Shown: positions 8,885 to 16,838 of the stretch, one piece after another
How positions within the stretch are numbered: the first letter of the stretch is position 1
Layout: each line of letters starts with the position of its first letter
DNA from: JAJDXW01 sp965202895
GTDB taxonomy: Bacteria > Pseudomonadota > Gammaproteobacteria > HK1
DNA: 64,000 nucleotides
NCBI GenBank assembly: GCA_965202895.1
Contig: OZ241901.1
Coordinates: forward strand, 3,224,001-3,288,000
Reading direction: 5' to 3'
Program-made: the position numbers and the translations under genes
The notes under the pieces: generated by a model
Databases searched by the model: none
What the model was told of the DNA's origin: nothing
The model's input: only the letters and a program-made list of their open reading frames with translations

Positions 8885-11800
8885 TGAGTACTCGGACGCT
8901 GGCCGCCACCCTCGCGCCGGGGTTGCTTCTCGCGCTCGTCTTCTGCGCCGGGGAGGCGGCGGCGCAGGACGTGTGCCGCGGCGGCCCGTACACGGGCGCA
9001 ACCGGCGCGCAAATCGAGTGCGTGGACACGAGCGGCTCGACCGACATCGTCATCGACCCGGGAAGCGTCAACGTCGCGCGCATCCACGGCGATCATCGCG
9101 CCGCCGGCGACATCATCATCCGCATCAAGCCCGGCGTCACAATCACCGGGTCGGGCGGCAACAGCGTTCTGGCCTCGCGACGCGGGACGGGCGACGTCTC
9201 CATCGTCATCACGGGCGGCACCCTCACCGGTATCGCCAGCAGCACCTCCTACGGGGCGCCGGGTACCGTCTCCGTCAGCATGAGCGGAGGCACCCTCTCC
9301 GGCCGTCTCGGCGCCGCCAGAAACGGCGGGACGGGCAACGCCTACGTCACCGTTTCCGGCGACGCCACGATCAGAAACACGGGGATTAACGCTTACGGCG
9401 TCTTCGCCACCAACAACGGGCTGGGCGACGAACTCTCCGTCCGCATGACGGGCGGCTCGGTCGAGACGACGGGCGCGGGCAGCCACGGCATCTTCGTCAA
9501 TGCCTCCAACGACAACGGGGCGACGGCGGGGCCGGCCATGAGCGTCGACCTCGAAGGCGGATCGGTCCGCACGCGGGGCAACGCGAACGGGGTTTTTTTC
9601 GCGAGCTATCGCGGCAGCCGCGACCCCTCCTTCCGCATGACGGGCGGCTCCGTCGTGACGGAGGCCGACGACGTCCACAGCGTTGATTTCTGGTTGCGCA
9701 GATTCGCGACCGGGCAGACGGCTTCCGTGCGCATGACGGGCGGCAGCATCGTGGCGGAGGGGCTGGGCTCCCGCGGCCTTGCCTCGCTCGAACTGTACTA
9801 CGGCTCCTTCGACGTGATGACGGACCCGGGGGCGACGATCGCGGCGCCGTTCGCCGTCGGAATGGAGGGGCTCCTGGAGGTGAACGCGAGCGCGACGGGG
9901 CGCCTCGTCTTCGCGCATGGGGGCGCGGTCTCGGCGCGGGACGTCGGCGTTCTCGCCCGGGCCGCCCGGGCCAGCGGCCACACGAGGGGCGCCGGCGCGC
10001 AATGGGCGGACGACGCGGCCCGCACCATGCCGATGATCCACGTCACCTCGAGTGGAGACGTCACGGTCGGCGCGCCGGTGACGGACGCCTTCATCCGGGC
10101 CCGGATCGCGGGCGCCGACGAGACGCTGTCGACCGGGGAGCAGGCCGTCCTCTCGGCGATAACGGCGGAGGATTCGGACGCGCTGACGACGGCGCTTGCG
10201 GCGCTCCCCGACGCCGACTACGACGCCGACTGGAAGGCGGAGGCGCGGAACCTTCTGAGGAAGCGCACGGCATCGTCCGCCGCGCCGACCGGCGACGGCC
10301 CGCTGGCGCAGCGGGCGGGCGAGGAGATCCTGGGCCTTTCGCGCGCCGGCGTTCGCGCCTACGCGCTCTCCCACACCGCGATCGTCGATCACGTCCGCGC
10401 CGGCGACGCGCTCTCGGACGCGGAGCGCGCGGTGCTGGACGCCGTCCTGACGAAGGGCGTCGGCAGCGAGCTGGAAGCCGCGCTGACCGCCCTGACCGGC
10501 GCGACCTACACGACCTCGTGGAAGAACACGGTCCGGCAGCTCGCGGCGACCTACAACGCCGGCGACATTCATGTGGACGTGACCGGAGGCACCATCGCCG
10601 CCGAGGGCAACGGCGTGGAGGCGCTCTACGCGGTCCTGCATGAGCGCAACGGCGCCATCACGGTGACGGTTGCCGAGGGCGCGCGCATCGTGGGCCGCGC
10701 GAACGGGGTCCACGTCCGCGGCGGCGGGGCCACGGGGGGCGTCCGCGACCAGACCGTGACCGTGAACGGACGGGTGACGGGCGGAACCGGGGCGGGTGTG
10801 GGCGTGTACTTGGGCGGCGGCGGAACGGTGTCGGTGGGCGCGAGCGGCGAGGTAGGCGCGACGTCGGGCGTCGGCATCCTCGCTGACGGCGGCGATCTGA
10901 CGGCCACCGTTTCAGGGACGGTGACGGGCGACGTCCGCGTCGATGGCGGTGGGGACCTGACGGCGAACGTCCTGTCCGGCGGCGTGGTGACGGGCACGCT
11001 ACACGACCCGCAGGCCTCGTTCACGGTCGGGAACGGAGCGAGCATCGGGCGTCTGCGCTACACCAGCGGCGCCACGGTGACGGTGTCCGGCGGCGGGAAG
11101 CTGACCGGCGACGAGGGCGTGGCCGCCGAGAGCACGACGGGCCCGCTGTCCGTGACGGTGAACGACGAAGGGCGCGTCGAGGGCGACCTCAAGTCGGGCG
11201 GCACGCTGACGGCGAACGTCATGTCCGGCGGCGTGGTGACGGGGACGATCCACGACCCGCAGGCCTCGTTCACGGTCGGGAACGGAGCGAGCATCGGGCG
11301 TCTGCGCTACACCAGCGGCGCCACGGTGACGGTGTCCGGCGGCGGGAAGCTGACCGGCGACGAGGGCGTGGCCGCCGAGAGCACGACGGGCCCGCTGTCC
11401 GTGACGGTGAACGACGAAGGGCGCGTCGAGGGCGACCTCAAGTCGGGCGGCACGCTGACGGCGAACGTCATGTCCGGCGGCGTGGTGACGGGGACGATCC
11501 ACGACCCGCAGGCGTCGTTCACGGTCGGGAACCGGGTGAGCATCGGACGCATTCTCTACGCCTCGGGCGGGACGGTGACGGTGGCCGGGGGCGGGAAGCT
11601 GACCGGCGTCGAGGGCACGGCCGTCGAGAGCACGGCGGGCGCGCTGAGCGTGACGGTGAACGACGAAGGGCGCGTCGAGGGCGACCTCAAGTCGGGCGGC
11701 ACGCTGTCGGCGAACGTCGAGGCCGGCGGCGTGGTGACGGGGACGATCCACGACCCGCAGGCGTCGTTCACGGTCGGGAACGGGGCGAGCATCGGACGTA

Positions 11801-13308
11801 TTCTCTACGCCTCGGGCGGGACGGTGACGGTGGCCGGCGGCGGGATGCTGACCGGTGTGGAGGGCACGGCCGCCGAGAGCACGGCGGGCGCGCTGAGCGT
11901 GACGGTGAACGACGAGGGCCGCGTCGAGGGCGACCTCAAGTCGGGCGGCACGCTGACGGCGAACGTTGACGCCGGCGGCGTGGTGACGGGGACGATCCAC
12001 GACCCGCAGGCGTCGTTCACGGTCGGGAGCGGAGCGAGCATCGGGCGGCTGCTCTACACCAGTGGCGGGACGGTGACGGTGGCCGGCGGCGGAAAGCTGA
12101 CCGGTGTGGAGGGCGTGGCCGTCGAGAGCACGGCGGGCGACTTGGACCTCACGGTGGCGGGAAGGGTCACCGGGGATGTCCGTGCCTTGGGCGGCGGTGA
12201 CTTGGATGCAACGATCTCGGGCACGCTCACCGGGGATGTTCTCGGCTTGGGGACGGGCGAGCACACGGTCACCGTCTCCAACGGCGGCACGGTGACGGGC
12301 ACCATCCGTCTGGCCGCGAGTACGGTGACGGTGGCCGGCACGGCCGGGCAGGTGCGCTTCGACAACGGGGGCATGGTGACGGTAGGCGGGACCGGCCGGC
12401 TCACCGGTATCGAAGGGGTTGCCGTGCACAACAAGCGCGGCGCTCTGCGCGTGGTGTCGGCCGGCAGGATCGAGGGGGATGTCGTCGATGGCGGCGAACG
12501 CCCCGCGGCGGTCACGGTGGAAGCCGGCGGCACGGTGACGGGGAGCATCGTTCTGCCCGCCGAGGGCAGCGAGGTGACGGTGGACGGAACGGCGGCGCGC
12601 GTGCAGCTCGACGGCGGCGGCCGGGTGACGGTCGGCCGGACGGGCCGCATTGCGGAGGTCGAGGGCGTGGGCATTCGCAGCAAGGCCGGCGAGTTGGTGG
12701 TGGTAATCCGGCAGGCCGCCGGCGAGACGGTGGCCGCCGTCGCGGGCCGGGTGCCGGGCCGCATCGAGGAGAAGGGCGGCAGGCCGCAGGTGCTGTTCCA
12801 GCCGGCCGGCGAGGCGAAAGCCATGCTCGTTGGGGGTGCGCCGGGGACGAGATCCTCGGTGCCGGTTGGCGCCTTCGACGTGGGCATCGTCACCGACGGG
12901 GACGGTGTTGTGCGGCTGGTTGATGAGCTCGCGCCGCGCTCGAAGGTCTATGAGGCGCTGCCCTCGGTGGTGCTGGGGCTGAACCGCCTGCCGGATTTCC
13001 GGGAGCGGCTGGCCGCGCCGCGGACGGCGAACGGAGGCTGGGCTCGGGTGGAGGCGTTCCGCGGCAAGTGGAAGGCGGACGAGTCGAAGACGGAGGGCCT
13101 GGAGTACGACCATCGCCGCCACGGCCTCAAGGCGGGGGTGGACACCGCGGTGGGCGAACGCGGCCTGTTCGGCGTCTCCTTCCATCACCGGCGGGGGTCG
13201 GCGGAGGTGCCGAACGGGGGTGAGATCGACCTGTCCGGCAACGGGGGGGGGTGTCCGGGGCCTGGGCCGGGGACACCGGCGTCTACGTGGACGTGCAGGC
13301 GGAGGTGA
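8884..13308 (+). CDS. Autotransporter with tandem-repeat passenger, frame-shifted in the barrel
   Basis: A paralogue of the upstream autotransporter. It has a 28-residue signal peptide (MSTRTLAATLAPG, hydrophobic core, EAAA before QD), a beta-helical passenger with MTGGS repeats, and two copies of a helical module (LSTGEQAVL... and LSDAERAVL...) also seen once in the first paralogue. Five 83-residue repeats and other short V-T-G repeats follow. The barrel starts near YEALPSVVLGLNRLP, but the frame is lost at a G9 run (13243-13251). Translation then ends after a nonsense tail at 13308, although the correct barrel continues in the next frame to 13811. Removing two G or adding one restores a protein of about 1641 residues. 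It is therefore either phase-variable, a recent mutation, or a sequencing error. Confidence 0.85.
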   Translation: MSTRTLAATLAPGLLLALVFCAGEAAAQDVCRGGPYTGATGAQIECVDTSGSTDIVIDPGSVNVARIHGDHRAAGDIIIRIKPGVTITGSGGNSVLASRRGTGDVSIVITGGTLTGIASSTSYGAPGTVSVSMSGGTLSGRLGAARNGGTGNAYVTVSGDATIRNTGINAYGVFATNNGLGDELSVRMTGGSVETTGAGSHGIFVNASNDNGATAGPAMSVDLEGGSVRTRGNANGVFFASYRGSRDPSFRMTGGSVVTEADDVHSVDFWLRRFATGQTASVRMTGGSIVAEGLGSRGLASLELYYGSFDVMTDPGATIAAPFAVGMEGLLEVNASATGRLVFAHGGAVSARDVGVLARAARASGHTRGAGAQWADDAARTMPMIHVTSSGDVTVGAPVTDAFIRARIAGADETLSTGEQAVLSAITAEDSDALTTALAALPDADYDADWKAEARNLLRKRTASSAAPTGDGPLAQRAGEEILGLSRAGVRAYALSHTAIVDHVRAGDALSDAERAVLDAVLTKGVGSELEAALTALTGATYTTSWKNTVRQLAATYNAGDIHVDVTGGTIAAEGNGVEALYAVLHERNGAITVTVAEGARIVGRANGVHVRGGGATGGVRDQTVTVNGRVTGGTGAGVGVYLGGGGTVSVGASGEVGATSGVGILADGGDLTATVSGTVTGDVRVDGGGDLTANVLSGGVVTGTLHDPQASFTVGNGASIGRLRYTSGATVTVSGGGKLTGDEGVAAESTTGPLSVTVNDEGRVEGDLKSGGTLTANVMSGGVVTGTIHDPQASFTVGNGASIGRLRYTSGATVTVSGGGKLTGDEGVAAESTTGPLSVTVNDEGRVEGDLKSGGTLTANVMSGGVVTGTIHDPQASFTVGNRVSIGRILYASGGTVTVAGGGKLTGVEGTAVESTAGALSVTVNDEGRVEGDLKSGGTLSANVEAGGVVTGTIHDPQASFTVGNGASIGRILYASGGTVTVAGGGMLTGVEGTAAESTAGALSVTVNDEGRVEGDLKSGGTLTANVDAGGVVTGTIHDPQASFTVGSGASIGRLLYTSGGTVTVAGGGKLTGVEGVAVESTAGDLDLTVAGRVTGDVRALGGGDLDATISGTLTGDVLGLGTGEHTVTVSNGGTVTGTIRLAASTVTVAGTAGQVRFDNGGMVTVGGTGRLTGIEGVAVHNKRGALRVVSAGRIEGDVVDGGERPAAVTVEAGGTVTGSIVLPAEGSEVTVDGTAARVQLDGGGRVTVGRTGRIAEVEGVGIRSKAGELVVVIRQAAGETVAAVAGRVPGRIEEKGGRPQVLFQPAGEAKAMLVGGAPGTRSSVPVGAFDVGIVTDGDGVVRLVDELAPRSKVYEALPSVVLGLNRLPDFRERLAAPRTANGGWARVEAFRGKWKADESKTEGLEYDHRRHGLKAGVDTAVGERGLFGVSFHHRRGSAEVPNGGEIDLSGNGGGCPGPGPGTPASTWTCRRR
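10957..12160 (+). repeat. Five 249-bp tandem repeats inside autotransporter passenger
   Basis: The segment CACGACCCGCAGG recurs at 11002, 11251, 11500, 11749 and 11998, exactly 249 bp apart, giving 83-residue units (GGVVTGTIHDPQASFTVGN and so on). The first two units are nearly identical at nucleotide level while later ones differ mainly at a few codons, pointing to recent expansion. The unit length is a multiple of three, so copy-number change would keep frame. Confidence 0.95.
13243..13251 (+). repeat. Poly-G (G9) tract at autotransporter frameshift
   Basis: Nine consecutive G follow the codons for SGN. The paralogue reads LSGNGLGVNA at the equivalent place. Here G9 puts the downstream barrel out of frame; G7 or G10 would restore LSGNGGGVSGAWAG. 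This is a typical position and length for slipped-strand mispairing. Confidence 0.9.
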
Positions 13309-13811
13309 CGTGGTACGGGGCCGATCTCCGGTCGGCGAGCCGCGGGGTGTTGAAGACGGACGTGTCGGGGCTCGGCCATGCGTTGGGGGTGGAGGTGGGC
13401 CGGCGGATGGAGGGCGGTCGTGTGATGTTCACGCCGCGGGCGCGGCTGGCGCATTCCCGGGTCTCGGTGAACGACTTCACGGACGAGGTGCGCACGCGGG
13501 TCTCCCTGGAGGACGGGCGAAGCCTGAAGGGCCGCGTGGGGGTGGTGGTCGAGACGGCGCCGGACGGGGCTCGGGGGAACCGGGTGTTCGGCTCGGTGGA
13601 CGTGGAGCACGAGTTCTCGGACGAGAGGAAGGTCGTAGTGTCGGGGACGGAGCTGAAGTCGAAGGCCGAGGCGACGTGGCTACGTCTGGGCCTGAACGGC
13701 TCCCATACCTGGGACGACGGGCGGTACACGGTGCAGGGCGGGGTGAGCTACGCGACGAGCGGCGGCAGCCGCGAGCTCGGCGGCGGGGTGAGCCTGAGCT
13801 TGCGCTACTGA
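13251..13811 (+). CDS. C-terminal half of autotransporter barrel (continuation after frameshift)
   Basis: A 186-codon frame that continues the barrel of the preceding gene: VYVDVQAEVTWYGADL aligns with VHVDVQAALTWYDVDL of the first autotransporter, then FGSVDVEHEFSDE and a final ELGGGVSLSLRY. It ends in an aromatic residue as outer-membrane barrels do. It lacks a signal peptide and could not fold alone, so it should be read as part of the gene starting at 8884 rather than as an independent protein. The GTG at its first codon lies inside the G9 tract and is not a credible start. Confidence 0.85.
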   Translation: MSGAWAGDTGVYVDVQAEVTWYGADLRSASRGVLKTDVSGLGHALGVEVGRRMEGGRVMFTPRARLAHSRVSVNDFTDEVRTRVSLEDGRSLKGRVGVVVETAPDGARGNRVFGSVDVEHEFSDERKVVVSGTELKSKAEATWLRLGLNGSHTWDDGRYTVQGGVSYATSGGSRELGGGVSLSLRY

Positions 13812-13824
13812 GCGAAGCAGCGGA

Positions 13825-13847
13825 GCCCCGCCGGAGACGGGCGGGGC
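13825..13847 (+). terminator. Terminator-like hairpin after autotransporter
   Basis: GCCCCGCC (13825-13832) pairs perfectly with GGCGGGGC (13840-13847) across a 7-nt loop, 14 nt past the stop codon. It is followed only by GCATTT, so it is a weak intrinsic terminator at best. The rest of the gap to 14133 shows nothing recognisable. Confidence 0.5.
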
Positions 13848-14133
13848 GCATTTGCGCGGGAGGGAAGGGCCGGGCCCGGAAAGGGGCGGGCACGGTAGCG
13901 GATCGGGCCGGACCACCCCGAGTTCGACCGTTCCGCCCATACCCCGGCGCCCGGCCTCCTGCCGCCGGCCTTCTCCGTCCTCCCGGGCGCCGCGAGCCGG
14001 AGACCGCCGCCGCAAGTCCGACGCGATGACCCCTGCGGATCTGGACCTGCGCCGGGCGGCTTCCTCGATGAACAGCCGGGTCGGGTCGGCCCGCCGGCGG
14101 CCCGAGCGGGGCGGTGCGCCGGGCCGCCGGGGT

Positions 14134-16329
14134 TCAGGCGACCGCCCGAGCGGCGGGGGCGGGCGGCGCGCGCCCCTCGACCTCGACCCCGTGCTCGGCG
14201 AACGCGCGCCGCATCGCGGCCTTCAGGCGTTCCCGCACCGCGTCCGCATCGGCGAGCGCCTCGTCGAGCCGCCCGTACCCCGCCCGCGGCAGGTCCGGCA
14301 CCGCCTCCTCGAAGATCTTCCGGCGCACCTTCTGGCGGACCGCCTTCGGAAGCGCGAAGAGGCCGCGGTTGAGGGCCAGCATGGTGGGGTCGTCGAAGAC
14401 CCGCTCCCACGCGACCCGCTCGGGGCCGAAGTCGAAGTCGGTCCCGACGTTCGGCCGAGCCCGGCTCGCCCGCGCGCCGCGGGTCGCCGCGGCATCGACC
14501 CCGAGCGCGTCCGTCAACACGACCCCGTAGTCCCGGCGCGCGCCCTCGCGCGAGACGAAGCCGAGCTCCACGTCGCGCCGCACCGCTTCCGGGTCGCGCT
14601 CGAAGGGGTCCCCGAAGCCGGAGCCTCCCGGGGTCAGCATGGTCACCGTCCGGCCGCGGTCGAGGGTGATCGAGCTCTCGTTGCCGAGCGCGCGCTCGCC
14701 GGGCCGGCCCCGATCCACGATCACCTCCGTCGGCCGGCCGTGCCGGCCTCCCTGCACCCCCCACGGAGGAAAGCGGATACGGTCGAGGCCGCCGATCACG
14801 AGGACGGCCCCGTCGCGGAGGGCCTCCAGGGTGAGCGCCTGCCCGGCGCCTCCCCGCCACCGGCCCGCGCCCCCCGAGTCCGGGCGCACGTCGTACTCCC
14901 GGAACGCGACGCCGCACTTCGCCTCCACCACCTCCAGGGGATGGTTGTGCATGGTGTTCATGGTGACGTCACGCACGTCCACCCCGTCGCTTCCCTGGTA
15001 GGCGCTCATCCCGCCGCGCGCGATCTGGGCGAAGATCACCTCCCGCCGCCCGTCCGCCGGGCTCGTCTCCTCGACCACGAAGGTGAAGCTCGCCCCCGCC
15101 GTCGCGCCCGCCATCCTGTCGGGGGCGGCCTTGAGCAGGGCCCCGCTCACCGCGTCGTTGAACCCCGTTGCGGTCGAGAAGCGCACCGCACAGGCGTCCG
15201 GGAACTCGGCGTTGAGCACCGTTCCCGGGGGGCTCGTCATGCCGAGCGGGCGGAACGTGCCCGCGTTGAGGGGGATGGTCCGGTCATGGGTGCGGATGAA
15301 CGTCATGATCCGCCGGGTCAGCATGTTGTGGAGCTTCCCGGCGGTCGGGATGTTGTAGGAGGCTTCCACCTGGGGGTCGGTCCCGGTCACGTCGAAGTGC
15401 ACCCGGCCGTCGTCCACGGTGACCCGCAGGCGCATCCGGATGGGGATCGCGGAGACGACGTCGTCGTCGAGGTAGTCCCAGAAGTCGTAGACGCCGTCCG
15501 GAAGCAGGCGCAGCACCTCGCGGGCCTTGGCGGCGGCATGGTCCTTGAGCGCCCCCTGGCACGCGACGAAGGTCTCGACGCCGTAGCGATCGATGGTCTC
15601 CCGGACCCGCCGGCCGCCGACTTCGAGCGCCCCCAGCATGGCCTCGAGGTCGGCCATGTTGGTCTCCGGCAGCCGGCAATTGGCCTGGAAGAGGCGGATG
15701 AAGTCCTGGTTGAGCACGCCCTTTCGCATCAGCTTCAGGGGAGGGATGCGGAACCCCTCCTGGAAGATGTCGGTCGTGTGGGGGGACATGCTGCCGGGAA
15801 ACCGTCCGCCGACGTCCATGTAGTGGATGAAGCCCCATCCGTAGCCGACGAGCCGCGGGCCGTGGAAGTACGGCCGGATGACGTGGAGGTCGGGGAGGTG
15901 GGTCGCCATCGCGTCGGAGGCGTAGGGGTCGTTGGTGACGATCGCGTCGCCGGGCTCCAGGGCGCCCATCACCTCGAGGGTGTGCGCGGCCGGCACGTTG
16001 ACCGACGTGGTCTTGTTCTCCGGCGCCCAGCCGAAGACCTCGCCCTCGAGGTCGATGAGCCCCACCGCGAAGTCGGCCGCCTCGTTGACGAAGACGGACC
16101 GGCAGGTGCGGAGCAGGGTGATGCAGATCTCGTCCGCGATCGCCTCCACCTTGTGCCGCATGATCTCGAGCAGCACCGGATCGAGCACGGCCGCTCCGCC
16201 GGCCGGCCCCCCACCGTCGGGCGGCCGGACGTCGGAGGCCCGGCCGTCGGGCGCACCGCCGTCGGGGCCGCCGTTCTCGGGGCGGGTCGGGGGCGCGCCC
16301 GCGGGGTCGGCGCGATCGTCGTCGATCAT
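14134..16329 (-). CDS. Hydantoinase B / 5-oxoprolinase beta-type subunit
   Basis: A 731-residue subunit of the hydantoinase/oxoprolinase/acetone carboxylase family, which opens cyclic amides such as 5-oxoproline or N-methylhydantoin with ATP. Family features are ILEIMRHKVEAIADE-like N-terminal text (LLEIMRHKVEAIADE), TNDPYASDAMATHLPD, and a C-terminal LTPGGSGFGDPFERDP. The first 45 residues are Pro/Gly/Asp-rich and look unstructured. The ATG at 16329 has GGGAG 6 nt upstream. The C-terminus beyond the glycine-rich motif is longer than usual, by roughly 130 residues. The partner A subunit starts 509 bp away on the opposite strand, an arrangement less common than a single operon. The exact cyclic amide cannot be assigned. 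Confidence 0.92.
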   Translation of the reverse strand: MIDDDRADPAGAPPTRPENGGPDGGAPDGRASDVRPPDGGGPAGGAAVLDPVLLEIMRHKVEAIADEICITLLRTCRSVFVNEAADFAVGLIDLEGEVFGWAPENKTTSVNVPAAHTLEVMGALEPGDAIVTNDPYASDAMATHLPDLHVIRPYFHGPRLVGYGWGFIHYMDVGGRFPGSMSPHTTDIFQEGFRIPPLKLMRKGVLNQDFIRLFQANCRLPETNMADLEAMLGALEVGGRRVRETIDRYGVETFVACQGALKDHAAAKAREVLRLLPDGVYDFWDYLDDDVVSAIPIRMRLRVTVDDGRVHFDVTGTDPQVEASYNIPTAGKLHNMLTRRIMTFIRTHDRTIPLNAGTFRPLGMTSPPGTVLNAEFPDACAVRFSTATGFNDAVSGALLKAAPDRMAGATAGASFTFVVEETSPADGRREVIFAQIARGGMSAYQGSDGVDVRDVTMNTMHNHPLEVVEAKCGVAFREYDVRPDSGGAGRWRGGAGQALTLEALRDGAVLVIGGLDRIRFPPWGVQGGRHGRPTEVIVDRGRPGERALGNESSITLDRGRTVTMLTPGGSGFGDPFERDPEAVRRDVELGFVSREGARRDYGVVLTDALGVDAAATRGARASRARPNVGTDFDFGPERVAWERVFDDPTMLALNRGLFALPKAVRQKVRRKIFEEAVPDLPRAGYGRLDEALADADAVRERLKAAMRRAFAEHGVEVEGRAPPAPAARAVA

Positions 16330-16838
16330 CCGGGTTCTCCCTGGCTCCGCGGCTCGGCGGGGCGGCCCGCGGCCGCGGGGTCCGGGCCGCAGGATCGCAC
16401 CGGGCTCGCCCCGGGCGCATCCCGACCTCATCCCGGATCTCCGGGCGGCGCCCGCGGCCGGCTGGTCATGGCGGCCCCCTTCGGCCAAGATCGGAACCTG
16501 GCCGTCGCGGGGCCGGGCCGCCTCCGGCCTCCGGGACCGGGCCGCGAGGGGTCCGCCTCCGGGTGGAGTGTAAGCCGCCCGCCGCCGGAACCGAAAGGAG
16601 CCGTCGAATGGCATCCAGCCCGCGTACTTTCCCCGGCCTGCCGGTCGGCGGCCTCCCGTCCGGTGGGCGCCGCTCCGCTTCGACGGCGCGCTTGCGCCGG
16701 TGTCGGCTGCCCGCTCCGCATCCGCTCGCCGGACGGGAGAAGCCTCACGCTCCCCGCGCTCGCCCTTCGGCGGCGCGCACGCGCTTCCGGCTCGCCGCCG
16801 CGGCAGCTTGCCGCCTCCGCGACGGGAGCCGGTGAGCC
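16330..16838. other. Divergent intergenic region between hydantoinase B and A
   Basis: A 509-bp GC-rich gap that must hold both promoters. I see no clear sigma-70 hexamers and no conserved coding frame; open frames here are long only because of base composition. Confidence 0.5.

Noticed and set aside
10957..12160. The regular 249-bp repeats as a possible CRISPR or phage repeat array
   Set aside because: Units are contiguous without spacers, far longer than CRISPR repeats, and encode in-frame beta-helix repeats.
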